A DNA stretch of 64,000 nt from Immersiella caudata (Eukaryota; Ascomycota; Sordariomycetes; Sordariales; Lasiosphaeriaceae): the NCBI GenBank assembly GCA_030512335.1, contig JAULSU010000002.1, positions 868,001 to 932,000 of the forward strand, written 5' to 3'. The notes under the pieces were generated by a model. That model worked only from the letters and a program-made list of their open reading frames with translations, did no database searches and was not told the origin of the DNA. Position 1 is the stretch's first letter; every line of letters begins with the position of its first letter. Below are positions 31,260-43,499 of this stretch, one piece after another. Position numbers and translations under genes: made by a program.

Positions 31260-34200
31260 ATGGTCCGGCTGAGAGAGATTCCCCGGACGGCGGCCTTCGC
31301 CTGGTCGCACGGCGCCACCCCGCTCGTGGTCACCGGTACCCGATCTGGCGCCGTCGATGCCGACTTTTCTGACGAGACCAAGCTCGAGCTATGGGACCTC
31401 AACCTGGACAATGTCGAGCAGGGCCTGGAGCTCCAGCCGGTAGCAAGCGTCAGCACCGAGTCCAGGTAGGCTGCTAGAACGCATGTTTGTGCTGGGTCAG
31501 AGCGCTGACAGGAAGCATAGATTCTACGACATCGCATGGGGCGCACCTAGCAAGGAGCATCCCCGAGGAGTAATTGCGGGCGCGATGGAGAATGGAGCAC
31601 TGGAGCTCTGGGATGCGGAGAAGCTTATCGCCGGCGAGGGCGAAGCCGCGCTCCTGTCACGAACGACGAAGCACACAGGACCTATCAAGTCTCTCCAATT
31701 TAACCCCATCAGGCCCCAGGTTCTCGCCACCGCTGGTTCGAAGGGCGAGCTCTACGTTTGGGACGTTAACGACACATCGACTGCCTTCCGCCTCGGCACT
31801 GCTGCCGCCCACGATATCGAGTGCGTGGCCTGGAATAGAAAGGTTTCGAACATTCTGGCGACTGGTAGCGCCGGCGGCTTCGTGACAGTCTGGGACTTGA
31901 AGACTAAGAAGGCTTCCTTGACCCTGAACAACAACCGCAAGCCGGTCAGCGCGATCGCCTGGGACCCAAACAACTCTACCAACCTCCTCACCGCTACTTC
32001 GGACGACAATACTCCCGTCATACTCTTGTGGAACTTGAGGAACTCGCAGGCACCTGAGAAGACGCTGCAAGGGCACGACCAAGGGCTGCTCTCACTCTCT
32101 TGGTGCCAGCAAGACCCTGGGCTGTTGATCTCTTGCGGAAAGGACAACCGCATCTTGGTGTGGAATCCTCAAACAGGAGAGAGGTACGGAGAGTTTCCGG
32201 AGGCCACCAACTGGACGTTTTCCACGCGGTTCAACCCTGTGAACCCCAATATTTCGGCGACCGCGTCATTTGATGGCAAGATCACCATCCAGACTCTCCA
32301 GAATACAAACCCTTCCGCAGCGCCAGCGGCTCAGAATAACCTGGACGACGATGACTTTTTCTCCAAAGCTCCTACGCAGCTTCAGGGGGCCACCTTCTCC
32401 CTTGCCAGGGCACCCGCGTGGCTGGAGCGCCCGGTTGGTGTTTCTTTCGGATACGGTGGTAAGCTTATCAGCTTCAAGCTGAATGACTCTGCTGCTGGAC
32501 AAAAACGATCTAGCACTATCGTTATCTCCAACTTCTCGGTCGACTCTGACATTGGTTCTGCGACCCAAAAGTTTGAGGATGCTTTGAAGAGTGGCGACGT
32601 TGCCTCTATCTGCGAGTCCCACGCGGAAACCGCCAAAACCGAGGAGGAGAAGTCAGAGTGGCAAGTGATGAAGACTCTGACCGAATCAGACGGCCGCACC
32701 AAGATTGTAGAGTATCTTGGCTACTCGAAGGAGGACGCCGAGGAGACCGCCGAGGAGGAGGAAGCATCATCCCCCAAGGAAACGGAAGACTCTTCGTTGA
32801 AGCCCAATGGTGACGCACCCAAGAAGCACAAGCGTGTTATTAGCATGTGGGGTGAGGGCGAGGATGGTGATGACTTCTTGGCCGACTTGGCCGCTACCAA
32901 GGGAGCCAAGACCGACAACCCTTTCCACCTCATTGGTGAGGGCAACACCGGTCTGGAAGACCAAATCACCAAGGCTATCATCCTAGGCAACTTTGAGAAG
33001 GCGGTTAATATTTGCATGAAGGCTGGGCGAGCTGCTGACGCCCTGATTCTCGCAAATTGCGGCGGCAAGGGCCTGCTCGAGAAGGTGCAGGCGTCTTATC
33101 TTCAGGAGAAGAATGGCTCGCCCAGCTACCTGCGTCTCATCAGCTCCGTCACAACCAAGAACCTGTGGGATGTTGTGTACAATGCTGACCTCAACAACTG
33201 GAAGGAGACCATGGTTACCCTCTGCACATTTGCGGACCCAACCGAGTTCCCCGATCTTTGCGAGGCTCTTGGAGACCGAATCTACGAGTCAGGAGACAGG
33301 AAGGACGCCTCTTTCTGCTACCTCGTCGGCTCTAAGCTCGAGAAGGTTGTAGGAATTTGGATTGCGGAGCTCGAAGAGGCGGAGAAGGCGGGAATGAAGG
33401 AGTCAGAGGATGATTCCACGTTTTCTGTGCACGCCAGATCGCTGCAGCAGTTCATCGAGAAGGTCACAGTCTTCCGCCATGTGACCAAGTTCGCTGATGG
33501 AGAGAAGAACTTGACGAGCGGGTGGAAGCTGGCCTCCCTCTACGACAAGTACACGGAGTACGCAGATATTGTTGCTGCACATGGCCAATTGGCCATTGCG
33601 CAGAAGTACCTCGATCTGTTGCCCACCAAGTACCCGGCTGCTGAGGTTGCGAGGAATCGCGTCAGGTTGGCTACTCAGAAGGCTACCCCTCAGGTTTCAA
33701 CTGGGCGCGCCACACCTTCCGTTCGCACGTCCTCTCGGGCGCCAGCGCCTGCCAGCTATCAACCCCCTCAGCCCATCCCGTCTGTTGGCCCCGCCCCGCC
33801 GAACCCGTACCAGCCGGCCGCCCCGTCCTTGGGTCCTGCGCAAGGCTCCTTTGGATATCCCACAGGCGTGCCTCAATACCAGCCCCCGGCTCCGGCTCCA
33901 AACCCGTATGCTCCCCAGGGCGGCCAGGCTTACACGCCAACACCCTCCATTGGTGGATACGGTCCGCCGCAGCCAAACTTCACTTCGACTGGCCAGCCGC
34001 AAGGAGGTCCCCTGCGGGGCACTGCCCCTCCGCCAAAGCCAAAGGATGTTGGCAACTGGAATGACGTCCCGATGGTCGCCAAGCCTCCACCGCGCAAGAC
34101 AACCCCGAGTGTCGCGGCTCTCACAGCGCCATTCCATGGTCAAACCAGTGTGCAATCGCCACCGCCAACTGGTCCGTTCCAGCGGAGCGCGCCAACACCA

Positions 34201-35107
34201 CCCCCGCCGCCGCCCAAGGGGTCCGCGCCTCCCCCGCGCAACATGGCATCCCCCGTCGGTCCACCGCCCCAGAACAGGCCATCCTCGGTGTCATCCAACT
34301 CCACCAACAACCCTTACGCGCCACCACCTCCGGTTGCTGGTGCGGGTCTAACGTCTCCTTTAAACCCGCAAACCATCCCGAGGACGGCATCCCCGTATAA
34401 CCCCCCTCCTGCCGGTGCACCCCCAAGTAACAGATATGCACCCTCTCCAGCAGCACAGCAGCAGTATGCACCTGCTCCCCCGCCGCAATACGGCCAAGCC
34501 CCGCCACCGCTAGCGCCATCTCCGTATGCAGCGGCTCAGGCTGCCCCCACTCCTCACCAATACGCTCCTCCTCCGCCGCAGATGGGCCGACCACCTCTGG
34601 GGCCTCCCCCGAGTGCAGGCCCCCCTCCATCCGGTCCGCCTCCGGCTATCAAACCAGCATCGGCACCGCCGCCGCGTGCAGCAGCACCACCCCCGAAGGC
34701 CAGGCATCCCGCAGGTGATCGGTCTCACATCCCACCGCACGCCCTGCCACTCGTCGATATCCTTAGCAGGGATATGCAACGGGTAGCTGCCAAGGCGCCG
34801 GCTTCGTTCGCCCCCCAGGTTAAAGACACACAAAAGAGGCTAGGCCTTCTCTTTGACCACCTCAACAACGAGGAGCTCATCAAGCCGGAGACGATTGATC
34901 AATTGATCCAGCTCGCCGGGGCCATCCAAGCCAGAGATTATGATGTAGCATCGAAGATTCAACTCGAGATCCAGCGCGACAAGACAGAAGAATGTGGCCA
35001 GTGGATGGTAAGTTAACCCGCAAGTTGTAAACTGTTGGTCGTGCACTAACATTGTCATTTAGGTTGGCGTAAAGCGCCTGATCAGCATGAGCAAGGCAAC
35101 TGCGTAA
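31260..35107 (+). CDS. SEC31: COPII outer-coat protein Sec31
   Basis: Three exons (31260-31465, 31521-35007, 35063-35107), 1245 aa. It opens with MVRLREIPRTAAFAWSHG and about seven WD repeats over the first 340 residues, including YDIAWG, ELYVWDV, VTVWDLKTKK, HDQGLLSLSWC and RILVWNPQTGE. The alpha-solenoid follows, with RVISMWGEGEDGDDFLADL, ITKAIILGNFEKAVNICMKAGR and DALILANCGG. A long Pro-rich disordered stretch (about residues 795-1130) binds Sec23 in known Sec31 proteins, and a C-terminal helical domain ends the protein. Sec31 pairs with Sec13 to form the cage of ER-to-Golgi vesicles. The last exon adds only 14 codons plus the stop. Confidence 0.96.
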
Positions 35108-35487
35108 AGTTGCAAAAGTGGGATGGGCAAGCGAGTTAGTGGTAGTAGAATGTACCTAGGTTGTTCTGCTTGAAGAAAATGCGAAAGTGATATAATTACG
35201 CGCTGTCGCAATGTGTGTGCTAGTGCATTCATTGTCTTGGCCGTTGGGCAATTGGATTTGTTGTTTCACCGCAGGGGCCTCCAAGAAAGGGGCGACCCCT
35301 GCGGCTGGGGTAGGGCTGCGATAAGATAAGGATTTCGAACAGCTCATCCACCGCCCACGTTGATCCATTCAAGCCTACCGACGTCACAAACCGTCGCATT
35401 TCACCAACCTTATAATTCTCCAAATTTCTGCGTCAGATCCGCCTGAATTGACTCGCATCTAATATTTTACACACGCAGTAGTCAGTC
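35108..35487. other. intergenic between SEC31 and GET2
   Basis: 380 bp, contains the GET2 promoter. No separate feature is seen. Confidence 0.4.
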
Positions 35488-36606
35488 ATGACCGAAACTG
35501 CGCATCTTTCCGCCGAAGACGCGGCGGCCGCGCGAGCTGCCGAGCAGATTCGCATCCGCAAGGAACGCCGCGAGGCAAAGATCAAAGCCGGAGCCTCATC
35601 GCGGCTAGACAGGATCACAGGGCTTGGAGGAGGCATCCAGCGAGGTATGCTACCTTTTTAGTTATTTCTCGTCTGCATCGCCAGCTGGAGAGAGACATGC
35701 GACAAGATCACCAAACTCACACTCGTTTGCTTTTCAGACCCGCCACCCGCCCCTCCTGCATCGGCGCCCACACCATCCGCATCGCCGGCCCCGACAACAC
35801 CCGCACCCGCACCAAAGTCACAATCTACACCGCGCCAGCAACATGGCGATCCAGAGGAGGTCGACATCTCGCAGCACTTTTACACCCCGCAATCCACCCA
35901 GCGCATCCCACCACCCCGCCCCGCCGACTCCGACCCCGACGCCCAGCTCCGCCAACTGATGAGCATGGGTCTCGGCGGGCCCCCTCAACCTGCAGGTCCT
36001 GGCGCCGGCGCCTTCCCCCCCGGCCTCGACGACGACCCCATGATGCGCATGATGATGCAGATGCTCGGCGCCAACCCCGGCGATACCAACGCCATGCCCG
36101 GCGCACCCGGCGGAAGCCCGTTCCCCTTTCCTCCTGGAGCCGGCGCCAACCCCTTTATGAACATGCCTGGCATGCCTGGCGCCCCCCAAGCAACAGCAGC
36201 AGCCGCTATCCCAGACCGCTACGCTTCGCTCTGGCGTTTGCTACACACCGCCGTGGCGCTAGGGCTAGGATTGTACATCGCACTTTGGACATCCTTCACC
36301 GGAAGCCAAGCCGACAGGGAGCGCTCCAAGACTGCTGGCGGGGAGATGGCCGATTCTGCGAAGATATTCTTTTATGCATTTGCTACAGCCGAGGCGGTGC
36401 TGCTTACGACGAGGTACTTTATGGATCGGGGGAGGCCGATCGCAGGCGGGGAAGGGATTTTGGGAATGGTGGTGGGCTTCCTGCCCCAGCCGTTCAAGGG
36501 ATATGTGGAGATTGGATTGAGGTATGGGCAGATTTTTGGGACGGTCAAGGCCGATGTGTTGGTGTGTATCTTTGTGTTGGGGGTGTGTACTTGGGTGAGG
36601 TCGTAG
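35488..36606 (+). CDS. GET2: Get2-like receptor subunit of the GET pathway
   Basis: Two exons (35488-35644 and 35738-36606; intron 93 nt, phase 1), 341 aa. The cytosolic N-terminus carries the Get3-binding basic helix (AEQIRIRKERREAKIKAGASSRLDRITGLGG), strongly like yeast Get2 with its RRxR..R..ASSRL pattern. A Pro/Ala linker and a Met/Gly/Pro-rich segment follow. Three hydrophobic spans lie in the last 130 residues (LLHTAVALGLGLYIALWTSF, KIFFYAFATAEAVLLTT, VLVCIFVLGVCTWV). Get2 with Get1 forms the ER receptor for tail-anchored proteins delivered by Get3. Confidence 0.88.
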
Positions 36607-39191
36607 GACTCGAACGTAGGGGTGGGGGTAGATTCATAGAGGGGTAGTATGAATGCTAGAAAGTATTACACCTACGGTGTGGACCTTGAGACCTTGGGAA
36701 CTCGAGACATGGGTCTTTTGGGGAAAGCGATGAGAGGAGAGGGAAGAGGCATCATCGTTCAGCGCATTCTGGTCAATCGCCTTACGAGATGGGGGCGCGA
36801 TTCGTTGCATGCGCCACAACTTCGACTCAGGGGTAAGTCCCTCTGCGCCAACTCGCGCGCGATATACCGGTCATAGAATAGGCATTCCTTCGGTTTACAA
36901 TACTGTAATCATCATATATCGGATTCTGGGCTGTTTGGCGACCAGTATCCCGAGGCGGTCGACAAGGCATCATCGCAAAGCCTCCGAAGTCATCATATGG
37001 GGACTGTAAGAAGTTGCAGACGTCACCACTTGGATCGAACAGAAGTTCCTCAGTAAGGCACTTATCACTCACTAATTTCGGAGTATACTCATCCGGGTAA
37101 AATGCAAAATTGGGCAAAACAGGAAAGAATTCCTCAGATTGAGCTCGGGGACGAGCTGCAACGGTCATCCAAAGCATAACAATATCGGGCCCGGAAAGTG
37201 GAGCCGGGGACTGAAAAACGGAGCCGGGCCAACAGTGTTTTTGACTTCAAGCCCCTTGAAATGTGTCCACTCTACGGCTCTACGACTCTAGGATGAACCG
37301 CTCGCAAGACGAGGATAGCATCTACAACAGCCCATTGCGGCATTTTGTTTTCCGCGCAGATGCGCAACGTGATCCGATCAAGCAGCCAACCCCTTTTCCT
37401 GAGGATCAAGACTTCTACGTCTCGGGTCTCTGCTATTATCGTTTAGGGAACCCGCGGGACAATCCTCAATGTTGGCAGCGTACGCAACGATTACTTCCAT
37501 GGTTCAGCCACTGACCAAGCTTTGCGAAAAGCCATCAGCGTCCATCCCATCACAGTGGGGTCCGGACGCTCAGAGAGCGACTTAAGACGTCCAAAGAAAC
37601 TGATGATTGTTGCCACCCGGAAGTGAACCAGTATAGTGCTCCCTTAGCTTGAAGATAGAGGAAGTGTATGGGCTATTGTGTTTCTGAACGGATTCCTCCA
37701 CGCCGTGGCGTTGAGTGTATCAGACCGACACGTTCCGTTCCACGCCAGAGGCTTGAGTGACTTCGTTGTGGTTTCATCGAGGCAATACATTGGTGTGCCG
37801 TTATTTGAAGTATATCGGCCCGAGCGCGCGAAACACAATCGTTGCCAAGGAAAGCAGAGCGTCTTCGGGTTATCGATGTGATGTGAAGAAAACAGGACTC
37901 GAATGCCGACAGCGCACTGGCGTTCGGTCCCGGCTCCAAGTTGGTCGGGTGCCTATGGGGTATGAGGACAAGGAAGCCATGTGAGTGGCTAAAGGCTCAC
38001 CCACTTTGGTAGCATGTAATTCTCACAACTCGACGGGAGGGCATACTTAAACTTATGGAGGTTAAGGGGTCCCCGAAGCTTGATACACTATGGGATTTCC
38101 ACATCACCCAGTTAATTCTGGGGATACAACATGATGATATTTAACCACCACCTCGATGGACCATGGGAACCCACATAACTGATATACAAATGCCATGAAC
38201 TTTCTTTCAACTGAGTAGCCCAGTCTCGGAGGTTTGCGCCTCAGACAAATCCTCTTCCTGGACAGGTCCGCGTTCTGGAGATCGGTCCACGTTGCAGGTA
38301 CGACTTCGCCTGTTCGCTCAAGTCAATCTTTAGCGCGAATAAACACGATAAACAGAGGTGTTCTCGCGGTGCGTAGTGTGGCAGCCAGTCCCAACTTCCC
38401 AGGAGGATTAACAAAATCCTAGCCCTTCCGATCACCACTTCGATTCTCGATCGCAGCTGACCAATCGCCCCCGTTACTCCATAAACCCCACCACACTGCG
38501 TTTCAACCCAGTGTATAAGAAGCTCCTCAAGAGAGACTAGACCGGGGAAGGTCCTCACCGCCTCGGATATGCTCAGTGTAATGATTCGAGCGGGCGAAAC
38601 CCGGCGGCGGCGTTCGAGGTTTGCTAGACGGGCAGACATTGCGTGGCCCCCAGATTATGTGCATGACTCTAGAAGTTGCCCATCAGCCTTTTGGACCCAT
38701 GATGCCAAAGGTAGGAAGCTGAATGATCTTCCCGCGGCCAGCACAACGTGCCAAATGGTCCACTTAGACGCGCGTCTCCTCGCACAGAGACAACCAAGAG
38801 AGTACTTTTGCCGCCAACTATGTAAAATTACATGATGCAAAGATGCAGATGCAGCCTCCAATGCTGCCGGAAAGGGGAATATCCGTACAGATCGCTCCAG
38901 ACGGCATAACCTAAGCCGAGATGTTGTGCGGTGTCCAGAAAAGTATCATCAGCTGCTCTGCGCAGAAACCCCGCCCTGGCAGCATCTAGACCCAGCTGAC
39001 ACATCCGAAACGTCAGAAGGCCCGACACCAAGTTCCGTACAAGTACACCCCCATCGTACAGAGACATTGACAGGTCCCTTCGGTACCAACGCATTATCGG
39101 ATCCCCTCGGCGACGTCAGGTCGGCCCACGGACGCCTCAAACCCACACACCGCCGGAGGACCCGTACGCAGCGTGTGGCCAAGATCGTCCT
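36607..39191. other. 2.6 kb gene-poor region
   Basis: Only short open frames on both strands; none has motifs or a believable exon chain. Minus-strand frames at 38241-38639 and 38828-39094 look somewhat protein-like but match nothing I know. No terminal repeats or AT-rich RIP-like block was evident. Confidence 0.35.
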
Positions 39192-40857
39192 TCAGGCTCT
39201 CAAGACACTCCCTAGCACCTTACCCAACACGCCCCTCACACGCTCCTTATTCTCCAACACGCAGGTAAACACCACTGCGGTGCTGGCCGCAAACACTGCC
39301 GTCTCTCTCCACTGCTTATCCCATCCATACCGCCTGGGAAGCAGCGTAGCCATCGCCCTCGGCGCCACAAACAGCGCCATATCCTTACGCCTTCCGGCGA
39401 CCTCAATTAGAATGCTCCATCCACAGAGCGCACACCCCGTGCCCACGCAGATACCACCATCGATGCACTGTCTTGCTTTCGCATCAGTCCCCACTATGTG
39501 AGGCCCGACGCGAGTACGAGCTAGGCAAACGCCATAATAGAAGAGAGCGATGAAGGCGCCGAGGAAGGCGGAGGATCTGGACGCGGAGACGAGAGCCCCT
39601 CGGAGGGCTTGAAGATTAGGTTTCCGCAGCGCCAGAAGGAGACTCAACGGAAGGTACGTGGCCATGGCCCAGCGGAAGGACCTCATGAAGCGAGAGAACG
39701 CATGATACTCGCAAGACGGGCCGGTGCCCATGTGGACTACCTCGCACGGAAAAGGCACAGAGACGGCGGGGTCACCCCAGGCACGAGGCCAGTGGTAGTC
39801 ATCGCACATTGCGCCGAGCAAAGGGCCTTGGCCGGTACCTTGGCCGTAGACGAGCTCTCCGGTTCGGCATCGCTGCAGGGCTTCGATGAGGCGGGGATCT
39901 ACAGCTGCCGCGGAGCCAATCCACTTGTTGTAGGAGCGGGGGAGACGGGAAGGAAGGTAAATCCAGGTCCACATAACCAGCCCACTGCTCACTGTGAAGA
40001 TCGCGGGGTCGGCAAGCTGGGAGATTGACGACTCTAGCGCCGTCCATCGGCCGACGGCCCGACGTCGGGCCTTGCGGCGGGCCCAGAGCTCGCCGGCAAC
40101 GACATCCAGGGCTCGGGCGAGAGCGAAGAGGGTGAGGTCAAGCGTGCGGCCAGCGTACCGGGTGGTCTGATAGGCTACAACCGGCGGTGAGTCGGTCTGT
40201 ACCGGAGCTTTCTCGGTGAAACCCGGGCTCTGCTTGGACTGGAGCAGCTGCAAGCTGAGCCAGGCGGCGAGAAAGGAGGCGAACCAGCGCGAGAGCCTTT
40301 GGCGGGTTAGCGTCGTAGTGAGATCTGCAGTAAGGGCTGAGGCTACCTCTTGCGTGCTACGTCGGATAGACTAGTAGACAGTTTGTCCAATGCGATCCTT
40401 ATGGGGTTCTGTAAGTCGCATCAGCGATCTGATCTTTTGCTCGGATAATAGGGGTAGCTGGATGAGGTGAAGGGGGGCTCAGGGGTAGACGGACCTCGAG
40501 CAAAGTGCTGCCGCCAACAAGGGCCGCGCAAAAAGTAGGGAAGCGCCTTGGGTCGAGACCGCCCCGAAGGATGCGCCCGAGGGAGTCCAGAAAGGAATCA
40601 TCGTTCTGTTGCGTCTTCTGCCGCTGCTGCAGCTTTTTGGCGTGCTTCCATCGAGTGGGATGTTGAAGTAACAGTGTCAAGACGCGTGGTGCGACGGCAC
40701 TCGCATATCCCAAGAGATACGCACGAACAAGTGGACGCAGCGCAGGCGGGATCTTGTCATCCCACCTACCCCTAGCACGGAGCTGGAGCGCCCCGGAGGA
40801 CTTGGACGACGCAAAGACCGGGGCAGCGGTGGAGGCAGCAGCTGTGGCAGCCGACAT
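39192..40857 (-). CDS. TMEM135-like fungal integral membrane protein
   Basis: Two exons, best modelled as 40495-40857 and 39192-40370 (intron about 124 nt, weak donor GTCCGT, acceptor CTACTAG, phase 0), about 513 aa. The N-terminal part has PLVRAYLLGYASAVAPRVLTLLL and FPTFCAALVGGSTLLEV. Then come YNKWIGSAAAVDPRLIEALQ, ALLGAMCDDY-type and CEVVHMGTGPSCEYHAFSRF, followed by RWAMATYLPLSLLLAL, SSAFLGAFIALFYYGVCLAR and GTGCALCGWSILIEV. This Cys-containing, multi-span layout matches fungal relatives of TMEM135, a peroxisomal/mitochondrial membrane protein. Function in fungi is unknown. The exon join is the uncertain part; the membrane core is clear. Confidence 0.72.
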
Positions 40858-43499
40858 TATCGGACGGCCGTTGGTGCCGTGTCGGTTGGAGACGGGGCTG
40901 GCTGAAGGGGGTGGTCCCAGCGCAATGAACCTATGGCAGAACGTGGAAGGTAAACCCGGAACCTGGAAAGGTGTGTCGACGATGTCGAGATGGGCGCAGG
41001 GGACTACGGAGGTGTTATTGAGCTGCCTCTTCGCCTGCAAGACGGGCTCAGACCGTCGCCTCCCTGCTGCTGCTGCGTTGCGCTGCCAGGACGCCTGTTT
41101 GCGGAGCCCTGGCGTGGAGCGCCTAGAAGCGACAAAATGTCACCCACTGCTATGGAGCCGAGAGGGCGGCGGAGAGGTCGCTTGCAATGGTGAAACCAAA
41201 TAGTCGCGGTGTGGTCATTCTGACATTTCGGAGGAGCCACATTCGAGCTTTGGCCTTTGAACTTGGGCAACCTGGAACGGCGTTGAGGTCGATCGATTGC
41301 GGCTCGCCTAGACGCGGGAGTATGCGCTGGCGGCGTGTTAATTTGCGGCCGGGTTGCCTGCTGCACAATGCAACGCGCGCAATGGATGTCGTCGGGGCTT
41401 CGTTTGACGGAATCACGATGCTAGCGCCTCTATACCTCCCTGAGATTCTCAGGAAGAGTGGGCTTGAATCCACGCCTGCAACTCCCTCGGCTCCTGCCAC
41501 CTTGGGAACAGCCAGCCAGCGACCAATCGGGCGGCCAGGCGGTGAGGGGTGGAGAGCGGAGCGGAGCCCGAGATCTTATCTTGCGCAGCGAGAAGATGGA
41601 AGGCGCGAAGGCACAGAGGTAGGGGGGGGCTGCAACGAAAAAGACGCGGAGGAAATGAAGCAGTTCGATGCATCTCTTGGCAAAGAAGAAATTCCAGGGA
41701 TTCTGGAAGGTTGAGGAGGCTGCGGAGTGAGCTGCAGTTGGCCAGCCCGGCAGTCTGCAGATCAACATCCCTGCACGCGCAGATCTTGGAACGGTCGGTT
41801 GACTTGCATTGGAGTGGTCATCTCGGCCCTGTGACTGCTTTGGGGAGTTGTCCTTGGGCGGAACTGATCGCATTATGATTCTCGCATCTTTGATCACGCT
41901 ACTATGCACGGTGTCCTGGATGTGATCTGCGAGTGATTGAGGATCGGAGGAGACAGGACCATGGCTGCAAGCGTCCGGCGGTGCACTCGTTCCAAACGGA
42001 GGAGCTTGGTCGAGTTTCGCAGACAGGAGACGTCGAATCTCCAAGAGCGCGCTGCTCGGCCGTGGCTGGGAACACTTTGGCAAGAAATCCGTAGCAATTA
42101 CGACCAATGAGCTGCGTGCACTGCTGCAAAGGTAAGCAGGTAAAGTTGGGCCGTGGTCGAGGAGCCCAGAGTGGGGAACGCCAGCAGAGGTCGAGTCAAG
42201 CATGTGATTGTCCGCCAAACGCCTAGCCAGTCGTGTCGGTGCCAAGAGAACAAGACAAGGACACACGACACAAGTCAAGACCAGGACAAGACTGGACCAC
42301 CTAACCAGCGGGCTCGCAGTGACGCAGGTAACAGTCTGCGCAGACTCAGTCCACCGTTCGAAGGAGAAGGACTGGAAACGGATCTGGAAACATGACTGAC
42401 GGCTCACGGACCCCCACGACTGAGGTGGGAAAGCACTTCGGCATGCTAGTAAACTGAATGGTAATGCGCAGCCTGCGGACATTAATGACATTAACTCATT
42501 ACTCTAGAGTGTCTTGCCGCCTTAATGCTGTTTGCTTGGAGGCCACCATTTGCCCGTCTGTCCTCTGTCGAAGAGAGGGAAAGTGGATCGGGCCAGCTGA
42601 AGGAGGGGCGGGCATTCGCGGAGGCGCCAGGCGTCAGGACGACCACCGAGGTACAGATACATTTTGCACCCAGTCGGGATGTTGAAAAGCATTCAGATCG
42701 TGGATAGGTAGTTTGCAGTGACGAGAGGTTTCTCAACGTCCACCTTTCCTTCCTGGCCGCTACCTACTTCTGGCTTCGGGAGTGGCTGCTCTTGCACCGC
42801 TCTTGTACTGGAGGCCCCACAGCGCCGCTCCGCAAGTTGATGGTTTTGGTGCCTTTCTTGAAGTACCTTAGTCGGCGGGTACGGGGTGTGTTGGTCCTAG
42901 TGGGCGAGGGATCGCAAACGCAAGAATCTCAGGGTTGGGTTCCCCGCATCTCCAGCTGGTAAATTACACCACTCCATCCGCGCTAGGTGGCCCGTCCGCC
43001 CGCATCCATAGGCCTTGCCTTCCCCATTCTTGGCCAGCTCTGAGCCCGCCCCCCAGCTTCCCCAGACAGCCCTTTGTGCTCTCGCGTTTTTCCTCTTTCT
43101 AGCATTTTGCATGTGCCTGTGACCTCAGCTCCCCAGCTCCCCTCCCGCACCCTCGCTTCGCACATCAACGACATAGTTCGATTATTCACCACTTAATTCT
43201 CACACACTCAACCCAGCATCAAATAACACAGTGGGTCAAGCGTCTGGTCTTGCGACGGGGCTCCGCCCGCTATAGGCGCCCAGATCCAGATCTTGCCGGC
43301 CAACGCCCCTCTGCCCACGAGCGGTTCACGAACACCCTGAACCTCGACCGATCCTCGCACCCCCCTCCTGCCGCCGGCGGGACACCCCCTCCTTCGATCC
43401 GACGCTCGCCGGCACATACATATCGCCGTAGCCCTGCTCCTTGCGCCCTTGTTCTACGTAGCCCATGCTGTCTTTGTCACAAAACTGCGGCGCATCGCG
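40858..43499. other. 2.6 kb intergenic region between divergent TMEM135-like and bHLH genes
   Basis: Holds both promoters and probably a long 5' leader of the bHLH gene. A minus-strand open frame of 353 codons (41430-42491) has Ser/Cys/Pro-rich, motif-free composition and is not called. No repeats were seen. Confidence 0.4.

Noticed and set aside
36607..39191. Transposon remnant in the gene-poor region
   Set aside because: No terminal repeats, transposase or reverse transcriptase motifs, and no strong AT shift.
41430..42491. Minus-strand open frame of 353 codons with an ATG
   Set aside because: Ser/Cys/Pro/Leu-rich composition with no domain; it lies in a divergent promoter region and fits a chance frame.
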